This document shows, piece by piece, positions 1 to 9,200 of a DNA stretch of 18,178 bases (position 1 is its first letter; the number at the start of each line of letters is the position of its first letter). The stretch lies in contig CALVER010000010.1 in NCBI GenBank assembly GCA_944326625.1, positions 1-18,178 of the forward strand, read 5' to 3'. A program made the translations under genes and the position numbers. The stretch comes from Candidatus Gastranaerophilales bacterium (lineage in GTDB: Bacteria; Cyanobacteriota; Vampirovibrionia; Gastranaerophilales; Gastranaerophilaceae). The notes under the pieces were generated by a model. The model saw nothing but the letters and a program-made list of their open reading frames with translations, had not been told where the DNA came from and ran no database searches.

Positions 1-34
1 CTATCTGAACCGCTTTTGTAGTGTTTGTTTCCAT
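1..34 (-). CDS. 5' end of an unidentified gene (partial)
   Basis: Only the first eleven codons lie in the window (M-E-T-N-T-T-K-A-V-Q-I), running off the left edge. The start is supported by a strong AGGAGG Shine-Dalgarno site (43-48, minus strand) eight bases upstream of the ATG (32-34). The gene is divergent from the EamA transporter, with about 110 bp between the two starts. Eleven residues are too few to name a product. Confidence 0.6.
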   Translation of the reverse strand, partial: METNTTKAVQI

Positions 35-58
35 GAATTTATCCTCCTGTTTTCCTTT

Positions 59-87
59 ATTAAATATTATTTTGCATATTTTGTCAA
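59..87 (-). promoter_or_regulatory. Possible promoter of the left-edge gene
   Basis: On the minus strand a perfect TTGACA -35 box lies at 82-87. It is followed at non-ideal spacing by AT-rich -10-like hexamers (TTTAAT at 59-64 with a 17-base spacer, or TAATAA at 57-62 with 19). The AGGAGG ribosome binding site follows. Position and direction suit the leftmost gene. The -35 is convincing and the -10 choice is not. Confidence 0.35.
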
Positions 88-110
88 GAGTAATTTGAAA
101 ATATTTATAC

Positions 111-145
111 TTGACTTGTCGGTGTCGTCAGAGACATAATATTGT
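111..145 (+). promoter_or_regulatory. Candidate leaderless promoter of the EamA transporter gene
   Basis: TTGACT (111-116), an 18-base spacer and CATAAT (135-140) form a good sigma-70-type promoter. Only five bases separate the -10 from the ATG at 146, so transcription would begin at or next to the start codon. No Shine-Dalgarno sequence precedes the ATG. TAATAT (137-142) is an alternative -10, but its spacer of 20 is too long. TTGTCA (81-86) with TATACT (106-111) is a weaker upstream alternative that would give a normal leader. Confidence 0.45.
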
Positions 146-1051
146 ATGCAAAAACTTGAGGCAAAAAAGTTATATATCTATTGTAATATTTCACTTTTAA
201 TGGCTGCATTTATATCCGGTTTGTCATTTGTTGCGCAAAAAAGCGGGATGGATTACGTCGGACCGTTTACATTTAACACTTTGCGCTGTTTTATCGGAAG
301 TTTTTGTCTTATGCCGTTGTTTTTTATTTTTGATAAAATTGATAAAAGCATCAAATGTTTTTATTCTGATAAAGAGCTTTTGAAAGGCGGATTTTGGGCA
401 GGAATTGTTTTATTTATTGCGTTTTCCGTTAATCAATACTGCATGATATACGCACAGGCGGGAAAAGCAGGTTTTATTACATCATTATACATAATTTTTG
501 TGCCGGTTATCGCGGTTTTGCTCAAGCATAAATTAAAAAATAATGTTAAATTGAGCATTGTGCTGGCGCTTTTCGGGTTGTATCTTTTATGCGCAAAGGG
601 CGCGTTCAGCTTTAACTTTTGGGATATATGGCTTATTGTAAGCGCATTTTTCTTTGCGCTCCACATAATCGTTGTGAGTCATTTTTCCAAAAAAGCTAGT
701 GCATTAAAATTGTCAAGTCTGCAGTTTTTGGTTGCGGGAATATTATCCTTGCCTTTTATGTTTTTACTGGAAAATCCGACATTGCCGGCAATTATAGCAG
801 GTTATAAGCCGATTTTATTTATAGGCGTAATTGTAACGGGAGTCGCTTATACTTTACAAATTTTCGGACATAAGGCAACACAGCCTATCTTAGCGACTTT
901 GATTTTAAGCTCTGAAGCTGTATTCGCCGTTTTGGGCGGTATGGTGCTTCTGGGCGAAACATTGACCGGCAAAGAAATTATCGGCTGTATTATTATGATA
1001 ATTGCAATTGTAATTTCTCAATTACCGTTTAAAAAAGCCGATTTTATTTAA
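146..1051 (+). CDS. EamA/DMT-superfamily transporter
   Basis: This is a 301-residue polytopic inner-membrane protein with about ten hydrophobic helices and hardly any soluble part, the usual size and build of the drug/metabolite transporter superfamily with two EamA repeats. The first repeat carries the family-like stretch around residues 38-50 (G-P-F-T-F-N-T-L-R), and the second begins near residue 155. Members export or take up small metabolites such as amino acids; the substrate cannot be read from sequence. The 146 ATG has no Shine-Dalgarno site but sits just downstream of a good promoter, so a leaderless mRNA is likely. A later Met (residue 19) would remove part of the first helix region. 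The 3' end overlaps the convergent AsmA-like gene by eight bases. Confidence 0.88.
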   Translation: MQKLEAKKLYIYCNISLLMAAFISGLSFVAQKSGMDYVGPFTFNTLRCFIGSFCLMPLFFIFDKIDKSIKCFYSDKELLKGGFWAGIVLFIAFSVNQYCMIYAQAGKAGFITSLYIIFVPVIAVLLKHKLKNNVKLSIVLALFGLYLLCAKGAFSFNFWDIWLIVSAFFFALHIIVVSHFSKKASALKLSSLQFLVAGILSLPFMFLLENPTLPAIIAGYKPILFIGVIVTGVAYTLQIFGHKATQPILATLILSSEAVFAVLGGMVLLGETLTGKEIIGCIIMIIAIVISQLPFKKADFI

Positions 1052-3824
1052 TCTTTTTTAAAGATGACAGAAAGTTGTTATTCACGACATCGCCGTCAAC
1101 TTTTGTCAGGAATATCTGGCAGTCTTTTTCATCAGCTTCAATCTCCGGAATTTCTTTTAATTCCGACGAGTAATAATTAGCGTCATTGCGGCTGCTCAGA
1201 GGGATTCTGTTTGCAAGGCTGTTGAGTGAAAAGTTTCGTAAAAATCCGCCGAATCCTTTATGTGCGCTGCTGAATTTTGTGTAAATTCTCAAGATTGCGT
1301 CGCCGTTTTCTATGTTATATCTGCCGACAATATAACTTCCCAATTGCGGAGAAGATGATTTGATTTTTAGAAGTTCAACAACGTTATTTTTCAGGTAAAG
1401 TTCGCCCGTGATGTTTTTGAAATTTCCTTCCGGAATACTTACCATATCCGATAAAGTCGCAGGGCTTATCATGGCAATCGGGTTTCTGAATACGGCAGCG
1501 AATTTCAAAATATATTCAATCAGGCCGATTTTTTGGATTGTACCGTCTTTTACAATAAATTTTATAGAGCCGTTCATTTTAAGTGAATCATCGGTATTAA
1601 GCGCAATCAGACCGCTAGCTTTGCCGGAAATTTCGCGCGGCAGATTTAATAGTGATGTTGACATCAAGTCTGAATTTACGTCTTTTATACCGAGAGTCAG
1701 GTTATATTGATGTTTTTTCAAGTCACAGAATACTTTGACGGACGAAATTCCCTCTGCTATGTCAAATCTGTTTGAATGCAGCTGGAGAATGTTATTTTTA
1801 TCCAGCGTAAGATTTGCTTTCAAATTACCGAATTTGATGTCTTTGTATTTGCCGTCATCAAGTCTTAGAATACATCTTTCAATAATCAAATTGTTAACGT
1901 CAAATGCCGCAGCTGTTGTGTCTTTATCCTCGTTGTAATTTTCATAGTCATATTCCGCATTTTCAACAATTTTGGGCTGATTTTTAACAGCGGCTGTATT
2001 TTGCTGATTAAATGATTTCATTATCCGCTCAATATCGATTTTGTCTATTCCGAAATCTATGTTCTTGATAACAACAGGAAATGCTATTTTGTTGGCAATT
2101 GTTCCTGAAAAATCGTATTTTGAACGTTTATACCAGCCTTCGGATTTTATATTGATAAAGTCTTTATTTGTATAGAATTCGCCGCTTTTGATAAACACTC
2201 TCTGGGACGGAATAATTATTTTTTCAGCGTTTAATTTACCCTTTACAACAGGGTATGTGCCGTTATTGAGCATTGAAAGGTCGCCGTAGAATTTTCCGCC
2301 TTTGAATAATTTTTGTCCGATTAATACGTTCAAAAATTCACTCGGCAAAGGATTCGGTATTATAAATCCCATATTTTTAACAAACGGAACAGGTTTTGAA
2401 AAATCAATGTTGCCGTTCAATGATAAAACGGGTTTAACTTTTACTCCGCGGACAAGTTCGGATGCAATATAATAATTTATGTCTTTTATGTTTAAAATAT
2501 TATCTTCAATATGCAAATCCGCTTTGACGGCTCTGTCGTAACCGGTGGGTGTGAGAGATGCTCCGTCGACAAGTATATCTTCGCCTTTTGCAAGTTTTGA
2601 TGCCCAGATTACGTCAATTTTATTATAAACGGACTTTATAATCACGCTTGTACCGGCATTGCCAATGATTTTGAACGGAAACCCGACGAGTTTTGACAGA
2701 TACTTTTCAGCAAATTCGTTTGTCGCAACTGTTTTGATAATAACTTCAGTGTCGCATGATTTTGTATAATCTTTTATAATGCCTTTTAATTCAATATGAT
2801 TTTTCCTTGTTGCACCGTAATAACCTTTAAAGTCTTTTAATGTTATATCATTTGAGGTTAAAACGATTTGCCCTTTATCAACAGTAAGCGGCAGATCGGC
2901 TACAGGCACGATTTTTAGAGATGCTTTATTCATATCAATTGTGCCGTTCAGGTCATTTTTTGTGAGGTTGATATCAAAATTAAAACTTCCTTTTATGTCT
3001 TTAAAATAAGAGATAATCTCGCTGCCGTTATTTATTAAAAGATTTGAGCCGGCAATTGCAATAATATCATCTATGTTGAAATTTTTGGAAGACAGATTTA
3101 TATTCATTCCTGTTTCGCGCGAAGCCTCAGCATTTATATGAACATCTGAATTGTTGACATTAAAAATACAGTCTTTTACGTAAAGATGTTTTTCTTTGAT
3201 AAAAACTTTGTTTTTGTCGCCGATTGAAAAAGTCAGGGTTTTGCCGGCTTTTTTGATAGTTGTATCAAAGTTGAAATGTACAAATCGTTCGTATTTTTTT
3301 GTGTTATTAACGAAAAGTTTATCTGCATAAAGTTTTATATCAACATCAGGTTCAATATGATAAAGTACGGTTGCTTTTTTAAGCCCGAGTATTGAATCAT
3401 AAAAATCAATTGACCAATTTGATTTTGTTGTTTGTTTAGGTGTTTCAGTCTGCGGGAAAAGCGCAATAACTTTATTTACGTCCGCAAAAAAGTATTCCAC
3501 AAATAATTTGTCAAGGATTATGCGATGTTTAAAAATATCGTTAAGCGAAATTTGTGTATCAAGATTTTTGACACCAAGAAGGGTTTCATTGTCTTTTGTA
3601 AGTTTAATTTCGTCAGCTTTAAATTTTATTGACAAACCTGTTTTTAGTTTAATATTTCCAATCATCAGGTCAGCTCTGGTAAGATTTTTAACCTGTTTTT
3701 CAATAAAATTTATTGTGTGCGGATTTGATATAACAGCCGGAATTACTGCCGTATAAAGGACGGACAATATAGCTGCCGCGCCAAATATTGTACTTAAAAT
3801 TATTATTGTTAATCTTTTTTTCAT
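1044..3824 (-). CDS. AsmA-like envelope protein (YhdP/TamB superfamily)
   Basis: This is a 926-residue protein with one N-terminal membrane anchor (about residues 5-27). A long series of beta-rich segments follows, each built from alternating hydrophobic residues and D/N/K turns, as expected for the beta-groove of AsmA-family lipid-transport proteins. The AsmA-like C-terminal region lies near residues 720-850 and includes G-K-A-S-G and the stretch around G-S-I-K-F. A charged Asp/Glu/Tyr/Asn-rich insert sits near residues 605-637. Known family members (YhdP, TamB, YdbH) bridge the periplasm and move phospholipids to the outer membrane; this role is inferred here. The start chosen is the ATG at 3824, five bases after GGGAG; the GTG one codon earlier is too close to that site. 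The gene is divergent from the WG-repeat gene and convergent with the transporter gene. Confidence 0.8.
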   Translation of the reverse strand: MKKRLTIIILSTIFGAAAILSVLYTAVIPAVISNPHTINFIEKQVKNLTRADLMIGNIKLKTGLSIKFKADEIKLTKDNETLLGVKNLDTQISLNDIFKHRIILDKLFVEYFFADVNKVIALFPQTETPKQTTKSNWSIDFYDSILGLKKATVLYHIEPDVDIKLYADKLFVNNTKKYERFVHFNFDTTIKKAGKTLTFSIGDKNKVFIKEKHLYVKDCIFNVNNSDVHINAEASRETGMNINLSSKNFNIDDIIAIAGSNLLINNGSEIISYFKDIKGSFNFDINLTKNDLNGTIDMNKASLKIVPVADLPLTVDKGQIVLTSNDITLKDFKGYYGATRKNHIELKGIIKDYTKSCDTEVIIKTVATNEFAEKYLSKLVGFPFKIIGNAGTSVIIKSVYNKIDVIWASKLAKGEDILVDGASLTPTGYDRAVKADLHIEDNILNIKDINYYIASELVRGVKVKPVLSLNGNIDFSKPVPFVKNMGFIIPNPLPSEFLNVLIGQKLFKGGKFYGDLSMLNNGTYPVVKGKLNAEKIIIPSQRVFIKSGEFYTNKDFINIKSEGWYKRSKYDFSGTIANKIAFPVVIKNIDFGIDKIDIERIMKSFNQQNTAAVKNQPKIVENAEYDYENYNEDKDTTAAAFDVNNLIIERCILRLDDGKYKDIKFGNLKANLTLDKNNILQLHSNRFDIAEGISSVKVFCDLKKHQYNLTLGIKDVNSDLMSTSLLNLPREISGKASGLIALNTDDSLKMNGSIKFIVKDGTIQKIGLIEYILKFAAVFRNPIAMISPATLSDMVSIPEGNFKNITGELYLKNNVVELLKIKSSSPQLGSYIVGRYNIENGDAILRIYTKFSSAHKGFGGFLRNFSLNSLANRIPLSSRNDANYYSSELKEIPEIEADEKDCQIFLTKVDGDVVNNNFLSSLKKIK

Positions 3825-3847
3825 CACATCTCCCTCTTAATGAAATT

Positions 3848-3871
3848 ATAGCATAATAAATTTTATGCTAT
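3848..3871. promoter_or_regulatory. 9-bp inverted repeat in the AsmA/WG-repeat divergent region
   Basis: ATAGCATAA (3848-3856) and TTATGCTAT (3863-3871) form a perfect 9-bp inverted repeat around a six-base centre. It occupies most of the short gap between the two divergent start codons, and its right arm overlaps the -10 box proposed for the WG-repeat gene. It could be an operator or simply a symmetric pair of promoter elements. There is no T-run, so it is not a typical terminator. Confidence 0.45.
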
Positions 3872-3874
3872 TAT
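3866..3874 (+). promoter_or_regulatory. Extended -10 promoter of the WG-repeat gene (leaderless)
   Basis: TGC followed by TATTAT (3869-3874) is a TGn-extended -10 box. Exactly six bases lie between it and the ATG at 3881, placing the expected transcription start on the A of that ATG. There is no recognisable -35 box or Shine-Dalgarno site. Confidence 0.45.
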
Positions 3875-3880
3875 ATGATT

Positions 3881-4786
3881 ATGAAAAAGTTTTTGTTATT
3901 TTTAGGTTTGGTTATAATTTTTCAAGGAGCAGCATTTGCAATCACCGGCAGTGTTGAAGAAAATGTCACGGCAAATGTTCCGGTAAAAGTATTCAAGAAC
4001 GATAAATATTTCGGGTTAAAAGATGCAAATGACAATATTATCGTAGAACCTGAATATAAAAAAATGATTTTGCTCGGGGATACGTCTTATATTGTTCAAA
4101 AGGGCAGTAAATTCGGTTTGATTGACAAATCCGGTAATATTTTAGTGCCGATTAAATATACTCATGTGGAAAGAGTTCTCGGAAAATATTTGAAAATCGG
4201 ACGCGGAAATAAATATGCGCTTTATGATGAATACGGAAAAGAAATCCTGCCGAGAGAATATTCTTCAATTGATCTTCTTTTCGGCGGAATGATTTTGACA
4301 CGTAAGGATTTTAAATACGGAATTGTTGATATGAACGGCAAAACAATCCTTGAAAATAAATTCGATGATATTTATATGCCGAAACCAAATGTTATGAGAA
4401 TAAGCTATGAGGGACAGTGGTATGAAATTGAGCAGGTAAGAGGTGAGACCTTCACTCTGCCTCAGGATGTTCAGGCAATAAAAGAGAATGAAAATTTTAA
4501 AATATTTGAACTTATTACAAATCCCGGTACCGCAACCGGTTATTCCGTTGTGACTTTTACGGATTATTTTTTAAAGCTGTTTTCATCAATATCACCGGCA
4601 CATGAACAGACAATTGATGAATTGATGCTCTCTCAAGGCGCCGAAACCGTTTCAATTCTCTTAAAATTAACATGGCTGCCTAAATATCCTTTTACATACG
4701 CAAGAAATTATTTTAATACCGTCAGAACACCGAATAACGGCCCGTTGTCGGATGTTAAATACGAGCTTAAACGTCAATTACAATAG
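3881..4786 (+). CDS. Exported WG-repeat protein
   Basis: This is a 301-residue protein with a clear signal peptide (MKKFLLFLGL and following, probable cleavage after A-F-A near residue 20). The body has four or so tandem WG-type repeats (about residues 32-170), each with a pattern like K-F/Y-G-L/I-x-D-x-x-G-x-I-L-x-P-x-Y. The C-terminal third is non-repetitive and unrecognised. WG repeats form beta-rich, probably binding, surfaces; no enzyme activity is known for the repeat itself. The ATG at 3881 is preferred because the -10 box places the transcript start there; an in-frame ATG at 3875 would add two residues. Glutaredoxin follows 12 bases downstream, so the two are probably one operon. Confidence 0.82.
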   Translation: MKKFLLFLGLVIIFQGAAFAITGSVEENVTANVPVKVFKNDKYFGLKDANDNIIVEPEYKKMILLGDTSYIVQKGSKFGLIDKSGNILVPIKYTHVERVLGKYLKIGRGNKYALYDEYGKEILPREYSSIDLLFGGMILTRKDFKYGIVDMNGKTILENKFDDIYMPKPNVMRISYEGQWYEIEQVRGETFTLPQDVQAIKENENFKIFELITNPGTATGYSVVTFTDYFLKLFSSISPAHEQTIDELMLSQGAETVSILLKLTWLPKYPFTYARNYFNTVRTPNNGPLSDVKYELKRQLQ

Positions 4787-4798
4787 AAGGAGTTTATT

Positions 4799-5062
4799 AT
4801 GAACAACATTGAAATTTACACATCACAAACCTGCCCATATTGCATTAAAGCAAAAAAATTGCTTAAAACTTTAGGACTTGAATATAAAGAAACTGATGTA
4901 ACAGAGTCTTTTGACGAAATGGCAGCAAATTTTGAGGCGCGCTTTAATAAAAAAGTCATGACCATCCCCCAAATCGTCATAAATGATAAATACGTAGGCG
5001 GTTTTGACGATTTGAACGCTTTGTATAAATCAGGCAAACTTGACGAATACCTTAACGTATAA
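4799..5062 (+). CDS. Glutaredoxin, dithiol CPYC type
   Basis: This is an 87-residue thioredoxin-fold protein with the classic glutaredoxin active site C-P-Y-C (C12-C15). The cis-proline follows in T-I-P (P57), and a glutathione-binding G-G-F-D-D segment lies at residues 67-71. The length is normal for Grx3/GrxC-type proteins, which reduce disulfides or glutathione mixed disulfides in the cytoplasm. The start has a good GAAGGAG ribosome binding site. It lies 12 bp after the WG-repeat gene, and its stop region overlaps the convergent flavoprotein gene by 11 bases. The family call is firm; the physiological partner is unknown. Confidence 0.95.
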   Translation: MNNIEIYTSQTCPYCIKAKKLLKTLGLEYKETDVTESFDEMAANFEARFNKKVMTIPQIVINDKYVGGFDDLNALYKSGKLDEYLNV

Positions 5063-5675
5063 AGTTTGTCATAATTTTATCAACCGGCTGAGGAACAATA
5101 CCTTTTTCTTTGCCGGCTTCAATACATTTTAAAAGCCATGCCATATTTTTGCCGACAACCTGCATTATCTGGAGACCTTCTTTGTCCTGCATAACTTCTT
5201 CCGGCGTGTTGCCGTGAACCATGTTCCAGTAGTTTGAAGATACAACCGGCATGTTGTTTATTGTGAAATGTTTTGTTATAGCATCAAGTGAAGCGGTTGT
5301 GCCGGCACGTCTTGCAGACACTATAGCTGCACCGGGTTTGAATGCAAAGGCTTTTCCTCCCGCATAAAACAATCTGTCTAAAAGCGATAAAAGTCTTCCG
5401 CTCGGATGTGCATAATATACCGGAGTTCCGAAAATAAAACCGTCGGATTTTTTTGCTTTTTCTATAATTTCATTTATCATATCGTCATTAAAAACACATT
5501 TACCGCCGTTTTGTCTGCATTTGCCGCAGCCTATGCAGTCACGGATAGGAGTAGAACCCAATTGTATGATCTCTGTTTCAATACCTTCCGAATTGAGGAC
5601 TTTAGTTATTTCGTTTAAGGCCGTATAAGTGCAGCCGTTTGTTTTGTTACTGCCGTTAATTAATAAGACTTTCAT
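5052..5675 (-). CDS. NAD(P)H-dependent FMN reductase / iron-sulfur flavoprotein-like
   Basis: This is a 207-residue flavodoxin-fold protein. It has the N-terminal beta strand plus FMN phosphate loop (MKVLLINGS then N-K-T-N-G-C-T, residues 8-16) and the isoalloxazine-loop segment G-T-P-V-Y-Y near residue 85. Four cysteines, C47, C50, C53 and C60 (CX2CX2CX6C), resemble the compact motif that binds a [4Fe-4S] cluster in archaeal Isf-type flavoproteins. A cluster here is an inference. The start is the ATG at 5675, six bases after a GGAGG site that overlaps the stop of the O-acetyltransferase gene upstream, showing the two are co-transcribed. The reading frame stays open for 52 more codons upstream, but that part lies inside the acetyltransferase gene and has no family character. 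Confidence 0.88.
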   Translation of the reverse strand: MKVLLINGSNKTNGCTYTALNEITKVLNSEGIETEIIQLGSTPIRDCIGCGKCRQNGGKCVFNDDMINEIIEKAKKSDGFIFGTPVYYAHPSGRLLSLLDRLFYAGGKAFAFKPGAAIVSARRAGTTASLDAITKHFTINNMPVVSSNYWNMVHGNTPEEVMQDKEGLQIMQVVGKNMAWLLKCIEAGKEKGIVPQPVDKIMTNFIR

Positions 5676-5686
5676 ATAAACCCTCC

Positions 5687-6238
5687 TTAAATTTGTTTCA
5701 TGACTTTGCAAGGATTGCCAACCGCAATGGAATTTGTCGGAATATCTTTTGTTACAACGCTTCCGGCGCCTATTACGCAATTGTCGCCTATTGTGACGCC
5801 TGGCATGACACACACATTTCCTCCAAACCAAACATTATTTCCGACTTTTATCGGTTTGGCAAATTCAAGACCTTTATTGCGTGTTGCGGCATCCAAAGGG
5901 TGTGCCGCCGTATAAAATCCGCAGTTCGGGCCGATAAATACATTGTCGCCGAAAGTTACTTTAGCACAGTCCAGAATTACAAGATTGTGGTTTGAATAAA
6001 AATTTTCGCCGATTTCCGTATTATATCCGTAATCACAAAAGAAAACAGGGTTTATGTTAAATCTTTCTTTTGTTTTGCCCAAAATTTTGCGGATTATCGC
6101 TGACATTTTTTCAGGCTCCGTGAACGGCGTATTGTTAAATTCATAACACAATTGTTTGCATTTTAATCTGTCATTCACCAGCACGGAATCTTCGGCGTTA
6201 TACAATTCGCCTTCAATCATTTTGCCGCGTTCTTGCAT
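5687..6238 (-). CDS. Maltose/galactoside-type sugar O-acetyltransferase
   Basis: This is a 183-residue left-handed beta-helix acyltransferase. The N-terminal helical cap (E-R-G-K-M-I-E-G-E-L-Y) is typical of maltose and galactoside acetyltransferases. N85 and H113 (in A-A-H-P-L-D) match the conserved active-site pair of the LacA/Maa group. Hexapeptide repeats follow (I-G-x-N-V-W-F-G-G, I-G-D-N-C-V-I-G-A-G-S-V-V). It transfers acetyl from acetyl-CoA to a sugar hydroxyl; the substrate is not predictable. The ATG overlaps the stop of the giant AsmA-like gene by one base (TAATG), suggesting translational coupling. The flavoprotein gene follows 11 bases later. Confidence 0.92.
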   Translation of the reverse strand: MQERGKMIEGELYNAEDSVLVNDRLKCKQLCYEFNNTPFTEPEKMSAIIRKILGKTKERFNINPVFFCDYGYNTEIGENFYSNHNLVILDCAKVTFGDNVFIGPNCGFYTAAHPLDAATRNKGLEFAKPIKVGNNVWFGGNVCVMPGVTIGDNCVIGAGSVVTKDIPTNSIAVGNPCKVMKQI

Positions 6239-9200
6239 TATTTTTCATCCTTTTGTGAAAAGAAATTTTTAATTTTGCGGACTGCCTTCTGGAAAATATT
6301 TTCATTTGCAATCCTTTCAGCTTCAGCTTGAGCAGCTAAAAGTTCTTCCAGAGTTGCGTTCGGATTTTCGGGATCCGTCGGCGGCAATGTTTCTACAAAA
6401 TGTTCGGCACTTTCAATTTCTGCCGTTGTAGCAAGCCACTTGAATGATTTTATCAAAGAAAGCGGTTTTGCGGTATCGCCCCTCAAAACTACCTGGAAGT
6501 TTGTTGTGCTCAGTTTGCCGAAATCATTTACAAAATTCGGGATTTGAGCCATTTCTTCTGCAGTTATGGCTTCAGTGAATATTGAAAACATCTTAGCTGC
6601 CGCAACATTCAAGCCCGGTGTAGCTTTTACAAGGTTAATCGGGTTAACTGCAGCGATAGGTCCTAACATATCCGCAATTTTTGAACCTAATCTTGCTCTG
6701 AGTTTCATATCCGCTTCATTGGTTAGCAAATTCATATCGCCTGTTATATTCATACACATAACAGGACCGACAGATGTTATCGGATCGAGTTTTGCAACCC
6801 CGTCTTTCATTATTATATGTCCGTCAAGTATATCAAAGTGAGATGTCTGGATTGATGTTAGTGAATTTATAACCCCGCCCAGAGCTGTCTGGAAAAATTC
6901 GGAATTACGAATGTTCTCAGCCAAAATCAGGTTTTCCAGTTTGCCGAAAGGTCCTAATTGTCCGTTTAATATTTCAAAGTTAACCGTGCCGTTTATGCCT
7001 TTCATTTGTTCTTGTTGAGTTTTTGCGGCACCGTCTATGGTTAAATCGGTATCAAATGCCATTGTGCCTGACAGAGTGTCTTTCATATTCATTAATTCAT
7101 AGAAAGTTCTTTCGACATTAAAGTTTGTACCTCTGACCTGTGCTCTTAAAAGCATTGAAAGTAAGTTGGCTGAAATATTTCCCGTAACTCTGCCTCCCAG
7201 AGTTGCGGTATTTAAATTATTCAAATAGAATACATTATCAGAAAGTGAAATTCTGCCGGCTGTATTATTCAGAACAATCGGAGGAGAAGATATTCTTCTC
7301 ATATCAATTGAACCGTTTAAAAGTTCAACCGGAATATCAGCAGGCTCTGCATTCGGCTTTGCCTTCGGCGCGTATTTCATTGCCGCATCTGATACTTTCA
7401 TTAATTTAGGAACATCAATATTTTCTGATGAAACATCAAGGTTATTGACAACAAAAACCTGTGCCGGTTCAAGGCTTGCATTACCCGCAATTCTTATGTC
7501 CGAACCGTTTAACAATAAGTCCTCAAGTGTTATATACAATGTTTTTGCAACAAATTTAAGGCTTAAGGTTTTCATTGTTGTGTATAATTCGGGAATTGAT
7601 AAATCCCAAATACCAAAGTCTCCTCGGTATTTAGGAGATAAAGCCTGTCCGAAAATCAACAGGTCGCCGCCTGCCGTAAGTGTTGAATTTTTGAATGCAC
7701 AAATTTGCATTTTTAAATCTTCCGGCATTTTTACGGTTATCTGGTTAATAAACGGTGCCGGTGTGTCAAGTTTTGTTATTGTACCTGAAACAGTGGCTAC
7801 ACCTTTTGTTCCTTGCATATTCGCCGCAAGATCTTCGCTGAACGGTGTCGGAACAGCTTTTGTATATAAGCCTGTGTCACGAATATTAAGTCTGTTGCCT
7901 TTATAAGTAACTTTTGCCTGTAAAATACTCTGCAAGCCTTTTACGCTTTCAATATCAACAGGCGTAATATAATTCAGACTGTCAGCTTTAATTTGTAAAG
8001 CTATATCCTGTCTTTTGTCGTCGCCCGTCAGAGAAAACTGCATCGGCAAAATACCTTTTGCATTGATAAACGGTGCTGCAGCTTCTCCGAGAATTTGTTT
8101 CAAATCTTCCGCATAAAGATTACCGTTTGATTTTATATTGAAATAGGGTTTCCTCATATAATCAACTATTGTTCCTGCAAGATTGATTAAAGAGGATTTG
8201 TTTATTTTGATATAAATGGGGTTTATTGTAATAATTTCTTCTCCGATGTTTATATTTATTCCAGGTATTGAAATTCTGGAGCTTGTCTCCGGAAGATAAA
8301 CATTTAATCCTTCATTGCGTAAATTTCCTGTAATTACTTTGAAATTGCTGTCTAATCGGACATCCGTTTTTGCGTCAGTAATCCTTAAAGAATTGTCTTT
8401 TGTTGACATATCAAGGTCGTTGATTATAACATTTATATTTGAAACAGCCTCTTTTAATTCGCCTGTTAATTTTGCATCCAAAAACAGACTGCCGGATTTA
8501 ATGTTATATGAATTTTTTAAATCAACCGGCGCAAATGCCGCAAAAAGTCCCGGCAAAGGCAGTTTTTCCGCAAATATTGAAATATCAGCGACGGAATCTT
8601 CGTTAATCTTTCCTTCTGCCCTAAGAATTGAATCATTTACAAATAAGTGTGTGTCCTGAACTTCAAGTGTTGAATCTTTAAAAAGTATGTTTGCATTGAT
8701 ATTTTTGAATAACAAACCTATTTTGCTGTTTGAAATATTACCGTTTCGGACAATTATACCACCGCTTGATTTTAATTTTTTAAAATTGGTTTTTACTCTG
8801 GCATTTGCGGAAATATAACCTGCACCTTTCATCATTGCAAGGTCATTTTTTATGTTCAAAGTGTCCATAAAGGCCTTTGTAAGTATTATTAAATCATTGA
8901 AGTATATCGGTTTTGAATTTATTAACAGGTCAATTTTCGGATGTTTTGAATAATTAACATTGCCGGAAATTCTTATGTTCTGGTCTTTTGCAACATAAAG
9001 ATTTGTGTCAATATTTGCAGAGTGGCCATTTAATTTTGCCCGCATATAGCTTTTGGGCAATTGGTAACCTGAAAGGTTCATCGTTAAATCTTCAACATCA
9101 ACAAATCCGTGCAGGATTACATGGCCTTTTCTGTTTAATCTTGCTTTTAATTTTGTATCTACATTTGTTTTCAAGTTGTAATCTCTGTACATCAAAACAG

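Noticed and set aside
5676..5831. 52-codon N-terminal extension of the FMN protein frame
   Set aside because: It lies inside the O-acetyltransferase gene in another frame, is Arg/Cys/His-rich without family similarity, and the internal ATG at 5675 has an excellent ribosome binding site.
7445..7906. 153-codon open frame on the plus strand opposite the giant AsmA-like gene
   Set aside because: It is a complement-strand shadow with no ribosome binding site and no recognisable protein pattern. The same holds for the other plus-strand frames within 1400-3760 and 6560-9790.
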